Shown piece by piece: positions 58,386 to 64,000 of a stretch of DNA of 64,000 nt. The first letter of the stretch is position 1. Every line of letters begins with the position of its first letter. The stretch is from Phocoena phocoena (Eukaryota; Chordata; Mammalia; Artiodactyla; Phocoenidae), in the NCBI RefSeq assembly GCF_963924675.1, contig NC_089219.1, positions 149,998,288 through 150,062,287 on the forward strand, read 5' to 3'. A program made the position numbers and the translations under genes. Under the pieces are notes generated by a model, which searched no databases, was not told where the DNA came from, and saw only the letters and a list, made by a program, of their open reading frames with translations.

Positions 58386-61300
58386 TTTAAAAAGTAATTA
58401 TATTTTTGATTTTCATTTCTCTAATGATTAATAATGTTGAGCATTCTTTCATGTGTTTGTTAGCAATCTGTATGTCTTCTTTGGAGAAATGTCTATTTAG
58501 GTCTTCTGCCCATTTTTGGATTGGGTTGTTTGTTTTTTTGTTATTGAGCTGCATGAGCTGCTTGTAAATTTTGGAGATTAATCCTTTGTCAGTTGCTTCA
58601 TTTGCAAATATTTTTTCCCATTCTGAGGGCTGTCTTTTGGTCTTCTTTATGGTTTCTGTTGCTGTGCAAAAGCTTTGAAGTTTCATTAGGTACCATTTGT
58701 TTATTTTTGTTTTTATTTCCATTTCTCTAGGAGGTGGGTCAGAAAGGATCTTGCTATGATTTATGTCATAGAGTGTTCAGCCTATGTTTTCTTCTAAGAG
58801 TTTGATAGTTTCTGGCCTTACATTTAGGTCTTTAATCCATTTTGAGTTTACTTTTGTATATGGTGTTAGGTAGTGTTCTAATGTAATTCTTTTACATGTA
58901 CCTGTCCAGTTTTCCTAGCACCACTTATTGCAGAGGCTCTCCTTTCTCCACTGTACATTCCTGACTCCTTCATCAAAGATAAGGTGACCACATGTGCGTG
59001 GGTGTATCTCTGGGCTTTCTATCCTGTTCCATTGATCTATATTTCTGTTTTTGTGCCAGTACCATACTGTCTTGATTACTGTAGCTTTGTAGTTTAGTCT
59101 GAAGTCAGGGAGCCTGATTCCTCCAGCTCCATTTTTCGTTCTCAAGATTGCTTTGGCTATTCGGAGTCTTTTGTGTTTCCATACAAATTGTGAAATTTTT
59201 TGTTCTAGTTCTGTGAAAAATGTTTGATAGGGATTGCATTGAATCTGTAGATTGCTTTGGGTAGTATAGTCATTTTCACAACGTTGATTCTTCCAATCCA
59301 AGAACATGGTATATCTCTCCATCTATTTGTATCACCTTTAATTTCTTTCATCAGTGTCTTATAATTTTCTGCATACAGGTCTTTTTTCTCTTTAGGTAGG
59401 TTTATTCCTAGATATTTATTCTTTTTGCTGCAGTGGTAAATGGGAGTGTTTTCTTGATTTCACTTTCAGATTTTTTAGCATTAGTGTATAGGATTACCAG
59501 AGATTTCTGTGCATTAATTTTGTATTCTGCTACTTTACCAAATTCATTGATTAGCTCCAGTAGTTTTCTGGTAGCATCTTTAGGATTCTCTATGTATAGT
59601 ATCATGTCATCTGCAAACAGTGACAGCTTTACTTCTTCTTTTCCGATTTGTATTCCTTTTATTTCCTTTTCTTCTCTGATTGCTGTGGCTAAAACTTGCA
59701 AAACTATGTTGAATAAGAGTGGTGAGAGTGGGCAACCTTGTCTTGTTCCTGATCTTAGTGGAAATTCTTTCAGTTTTTCACCATTGAGGACAATGTTGGC
59801 TGTAGGTTTGTCATATATGGCCTTTATTATGTTGAGGAAAGTTCCCTCTATGCCTACTTTCTGCAGCGTTTTTATCATAAATGGGTGTTGAATTTTGTCG
59901 AAAGCTTTCTCTGCATCTGTTGATATGATCATATGGTTTTTTCCTTCGATTTGTTAATATGGTGTATCACGTTGATTGATTTGCATATATTGAAGAATCC
60001 TTGCATTCCTGGAATAAACCCCACTTGATCATGGTGTATGATCCTTTTAATGTGCTGTTGGATTCTGTTTGCTAGTATTTTGTTGAGGATTTTTGCATCT
60101 ATGTTCATCAGTGATATTGGCCAGTAGTTTTCTTTCTTTGTGACATCCTTGTCAGGTTTTCGTATCAAGGTGATGGTGGCCTCGTAGAAGGAATTTGGGA
60201 GTGTTCCTCCCTCTGCTATATTTTGGAAGAGTTTGAGAAGGATAGGTGTTAGCTCTTCTCTAAATGTTTGATAGAATTCGTCTTTGAAGCCATCTGGTCC
60301 TGGGCTTTTGTTTGTTGGAAGATTTTAATCACAGTTTCAATTTCAGTGCTTGTGATTGGTCTGTTCATATTTTCTATTTCTTCCTGATTCAGTCTTGGCA
60401 GGTTGTGCATTTCTAAGAATTTGTCCATTTCTTCCAGGTTGTCCATTTTATTGGCATAGAGTTGCTTGTAGTAATCTCTCATGATCTTTTGTATTTCTGC
60501 AGTGTCAGTTGTTACTTCTTTTTCATTTCTAATTCTATTGATTTGAGTCTTCTCCCTTTTTTTCTTGGTGAGTCTGGCTAATGGTTTATCAATTTTGTTT
60601 ATCTTCTCAAAGAACCAGGTTTTAATTTTATTGATCTTTGCTATCGTTTCCTTCATTTCTTTTTCATTTATTTCTGATCTGATCTTTATGATTTCTTTCC
60701 TTCTGCTAACTTTGGGGGTTTTTTGTTCTGCTTTCTCTAATTGCTTTAGGTGCAAGGCTAGGTTGTTTATTTGGTATGTTTCCTGTTTCTCAAGGTAGGA
60801 TTGTATTGTTATAAACTTCCCTCTTAGAACTGCTTTTGCTGCACCCATAGGTTTTGGATTGTCGTATTTTCATTGTCATTTCTCTCTAAGTAATTTTTGA
60901 TTTCCTTTTTGATTTCTTCAGTGATCTCTTGGTTATTTAGTAAGGTATTGTTTAGCCTCCATGTGTTAGTGTTTTTTACGTTTTTTCCCTATAATTGATT
61001 TCTAATCTCATAGCATCGTGGTCAGAAAAGATGCTTGATATGATTTCAATTTTCTTAAATTTACTGAGGCTTGATTTGTTACCCAAGATGTGATCTTTCC
61101 TGGAGAATATTCCATGCACACTTGAGAAGAAAGTATAATCTGCTGTTTTTGGATGGAATGTCCTATAAATATCAATTATCTCTCTGGTCTATTGTGTCAT
61201 TTAAAGATTGTGTTTCCTTATTTATTTTCTGCTCGGGTGATCTGTCCATTGGTGTAAGTGAGGTGTTAAAGTCGCCCACTATTATTGTGTTACTGTAGAT

Positions 61301-62835
61301 TTCCTCTTTTATAGCTGTTAGGAGTTGCCTTATGTATTGAGGTGCTCCTATGTTGTGTGTATATATATTTATAATTGTTATTTCTTCTTGTTGTATTGAT
61401 GCCTTGATCATTATGTAGTGTCCTTCCTTGTCTCTTGTAACATTCTTTATTTTAAAGTCTATTTTATCTGATATAAACATTGCTACTCCAGCTTTCTTTT
61501 GATTTCCATTTGCATGGAATATCATTTTCCGTCCCCTCACTTTCAGTCTGTATGTGTCCCTAGGTCTCTTGTAGACAGCCTAAATATGGGTCTTGCTTTT
61601 GCATCCATTCAGTGAGTCTGTGTCTTTTGGTTGGAACATTTAATCCATTCTCGTTTAAGGTTATTATCGATGTGTATGTTCCTATTACCATTTTCTCAAT
61701 TGTTTTTGGTTGATTTTTGTAGGTCCTTTTATTCTCTTGTGTTTCCACTTAGAGAAGTTCCTTTAACATTTGTTTTAGAGTTGGTTTGGTGGTGCTGAAT
61801 TGTCTTAGCTTTTGCTTGTCTGTAAAACTTTTGATTTCTCTATCTAATCTGAATGAGATCCTTGCTGGGTAGAATAATCTTGGTTGTAGGTTCTTCCCTT
61901 TCATCACATTAAATATGTTATGCCACTCCCTTCTGGCTTGTAGAGTTTCTGCTGAGAAATCCGCTGTTATCCTTATGAGAGTTCCCTTGTATGTTGTCAT
62001 TTTTCCCTTTCTGCTTTAAATAATTTTTCTTTGTCTTTAATTTTTAACAATTTGATTACACTGTGTCTCAGTGTGTTTCTCCTTGGGTTTATCCTGTATT
62101 GGGCTCTCTGTGCTTCCTAGACATGAGTGGCTATTTCCGTTCCCATGTTAGGAACGGAACATGGGAAAATCTCTTCAAATATTTTCTCTGGTCCTTTCTC
62201 TCTCTCTTCTCTTTCTGTGACCCCTATAATGTGAATGTTGTTGCATTTAATGTTGTCCCAGAGATTTCTTAGGCTGTCTTCATTTCTTTTCATTCTTTTT
62301 TCTTTATTCTGTTCTGCAGCAGTGAATTCTACCATTCTGTCTTCCAAGTCACTTATTCGTTCTTCTGCCTCAGTTATTCTCCTATTGATTCTTTCTAGTA
62401 TATTTTTCATTTCAGTTTTTGTATTGTTCACCTCTGTTTGTTCTTCAATTTTTCTAGATCTCTCTTAAACACTTCTTGCATCTTCTCGATCTTTGCCTCC
62501 ATCCTTATTCGAAGGTCCTGGACCATGTTCACTATTATTATTCTGAATTATTTTTCTGGAAGGTTGCCTAGCTCTACTTCATGTAGTTGTTTTTCTGGGG
62601 TTTTTCCTTGTTCTTTTATCTGGTACATAGCCCTCTGCCTTTTCCTCTTGTCTATCTTTCTGTGAATGTGGTTTTTGTTCCACAGCCTGCAGGGTTGTAG
62701 TTCTTCTTCCTTCTGCTGTCTGCCCCTGGTGGATGAGGCTATCTAAGAGGCTTGTGCTAGTTTCCTGATGGGAGGGACTGGCGGTGAGTAGAGTTGGTTG
62801 TTGCTCTGGTGGGCAGAGCTCAGTAAAACTTTAAT
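58386..62835 (-). mobile_element. L1 LINE (minus), 3' end missing
   Basis: It reads from high to low: 5' region (about 62700-62835), ORF1 (about 62500-61745, with [14 protein letters not shown] near 61880), and ORF2 from about 61680 down to 58386. ORF2 keeps long open pieces (174 codons at 59408-59932 and 199 codons at 60249-60848), and FADDMILY is intact near 59610. It is among the least decayed L1s here but still frameshifted. It stops within the ORF2 C-terminal region; no 3' UTR or A-tail is present. Confidence 0.88.
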
Positions 62836-62839
62836 CCGA

Positions 62840-63535
62840 GTTAAGCAGAATGTTTCTTTTGGAGACATCTTGAGTCAGGTTTTCGTGGTCATACTTTCCT
62901 CACAGATAGAAAGTGCTTTGTCAGGCATGGGTCCCGCTTCCCTGAGTTTTGCCACACATTTACTATAAGCGTGTTAGTGAAGAGCGAGTTGGACTGAAGG
63001 CACTTCTAGCCTCATGCAAGCTGTACCAGCAAAGAATTCCCATCTGTGGAACTAAGTGCTGGTGAATTTTAATAACTATGAGACAAGTCAAGTCTTTTAC
63101 CAGCTTGGGGTAAACAATGTGTTAATCTCAAACCTGGTAAGTTTTCATGTAAGACGTTGACTCATCCCTGCATTTTGAGAATCTTGTGTAGAGTTTCATG
63201 GGAGTACCTAGCAGACTAGTGTGTCCACATTTTGGGGCAGTTTTAAGAGTTTTCCTTGAACACAAGGAAAGCTATGTTTTGTGTTTATTCTAATGTGACA
63301 CTGCTCCACCCACCTTTTGATTACATTCACCCAAGGTTCCATTAGAATAGTGATTTTCAGGACCCACGCCTATAGGTTCTCATTATACTGTTGTAGGAAT
63401 GGGGTCTGGATGTGTGTTTATTTTGTTAGAATGTTTCCTAGGTGATTCTACTGTGCAGTCAGGGTTGAGAGCCCTTCTGTGTTAATTTTTCTGTAGCTGC
63501 TTTCACAAATTACAGCAAACTTGGTGTTTGTCTTA
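62840..63535. other. Upstream intergenic DNA
   Basis: No gene recognised; may include more diverged L1 5' sequence at its start. Confidence 0.35.
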
Positions 63536-63890
63536 GTGGCTTTGGGCTGTAATAACAAATACTACAATAGGGCAGTTTGTAAACAACAGATTAATTTCTC
63601 ACAGTTTGGAGGCTGGGAATACCAAGATCAAGGCACTGGCAGATTTGGTGTCGGGGAGAGCTAGCTTTCTGTTTTGCAGACATTGTCGTCTAGTTGTAAC
63701 TTCCTATGGCAGGGGGTGAGGAAATTTTATTGGGTCTCTTTTAATAAGGACACTAATCCTATTCATGAAGCCTCCACCTTCAGGACCTAATCACTTCCCA
63801 GTGGGCCCACCTGCTAATACCATCACCTCTGGGGTAGTATTTTAATAGGAATTTTGGTGGGACAGAAACCTTCACACAATAACTGTCTAA
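63535..63890. mobile_element. Ancient interspersed repeat, family not assigned
   Basis: CACAGTTTGGAGGCTGGGAA, AAGATCAAGGCACTGGCAGA and CTAATACCATCACCTCTGGG are phrases of a widespread mammalian repeat that I recognise but cannot name securely. Confidence 0.55.
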
Positions 63891-64000
63891 AACAACACAC
63901 CCTGTATTCTTTTAGTTTTGGAGGTCAGATTCTGAAATCAAATTACAGGCGGGGCCACACTCCCTCCGGATGTACTGGCAGAGAATCAGTTTCTCTGCTT

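Noticed and set aside
59408..60848. Long ORF2 pieces as a functional reverse transcriptase
   Set aside because: They are separated by frameshifts and the element lacks its 3' end; not a working L1.
1..64000. CRISPR arrays, endogenous retrovirus or LTR pairs, prokaryotic systems
   Set aside because: No regularly spaced repeats, no LTR pairs with gag-pol and no bacterial gene layout were seen. Long frames with reverse transcriptase motifs are L1 ORF2.

Overview
The window is mammalian nuclear DNA and almost certainly comes from a whale or dolphin. It holds about ten copies of a tRNA-derived CHR-type SINE (A-box-like TGGCGCAGTGG, B-box-like GGTTCGTGCC, A-rich tail), the form abundant in cetaceans. 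These sit among many L1 LINEs and older mammalian repeats (MIR, L2, MER5, Tigger). Coding density is very low and genes are split by long introns, so most open reading frames are L1 or SINE translations.

The one real gene is CD46 (membrane cofactor protein), on the minus strand, spanning about 55.26 kb down to about 7.4 kb. I assembled eleven coding exons with consensus or near-consensus splice sites and consistent phases: signal peptide (55153-55258), CCP1 (46270-46458), CCP2 split over two exons (45832-45934, 32727-32812), CCP3 (31704-31898), CCP4 (25676-25858), two short Ser/Thr/Pro exons (25241-25285, 15616-15654), a juxtamembrane exon (9531-9581) and two transmembrane exons (7967-8002, 7385-7455). 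The joined frame is 1104 nt, or 367 residues plus stop. A CpG-rich promoter region lies at about 54.9-55.7 kb. The odd part is the end: the last exon reads straight into a stop after about 11 cytoplasmic residues, and no clear counterpart of the human CYT-1 or CYT-2 tail was found.

The introns are built from retroelements. 1-5.2 kb, downstream of the gene, is a plus-strand L1 carrying a SINE. 9.9-14.7 kb is a mosaic of degraded L1. 17053-24677 is a nearly complete L1 bounded by a 16-bp target-site duplication; it has taken three SINEs and has a duplicated 3' end. 26.8-31.2 kb holds L1 pieces in both orientations. 34.5-45.2 kb (intron 3) is a stack of L1s with a UBA52 processed pseudogene and a SINE-in-SINE nest. 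47.6-49.5 kb is L1 with internal duplications. 51.9-54.5 kb is an old minus-strand L1. 58.4-62.8 kb, upstream of CD46, is a long minus-strand L1 that lacks its 3' end.

The most unusual structure is a 289-bp direct repeat (30965-31253 and 33152-33440) that is about 98.6% identical and encloses CD46 exons 4 and 5. No CRISPR array, functional RNA gene, intact retrovirus or bacterial-type system was seen.
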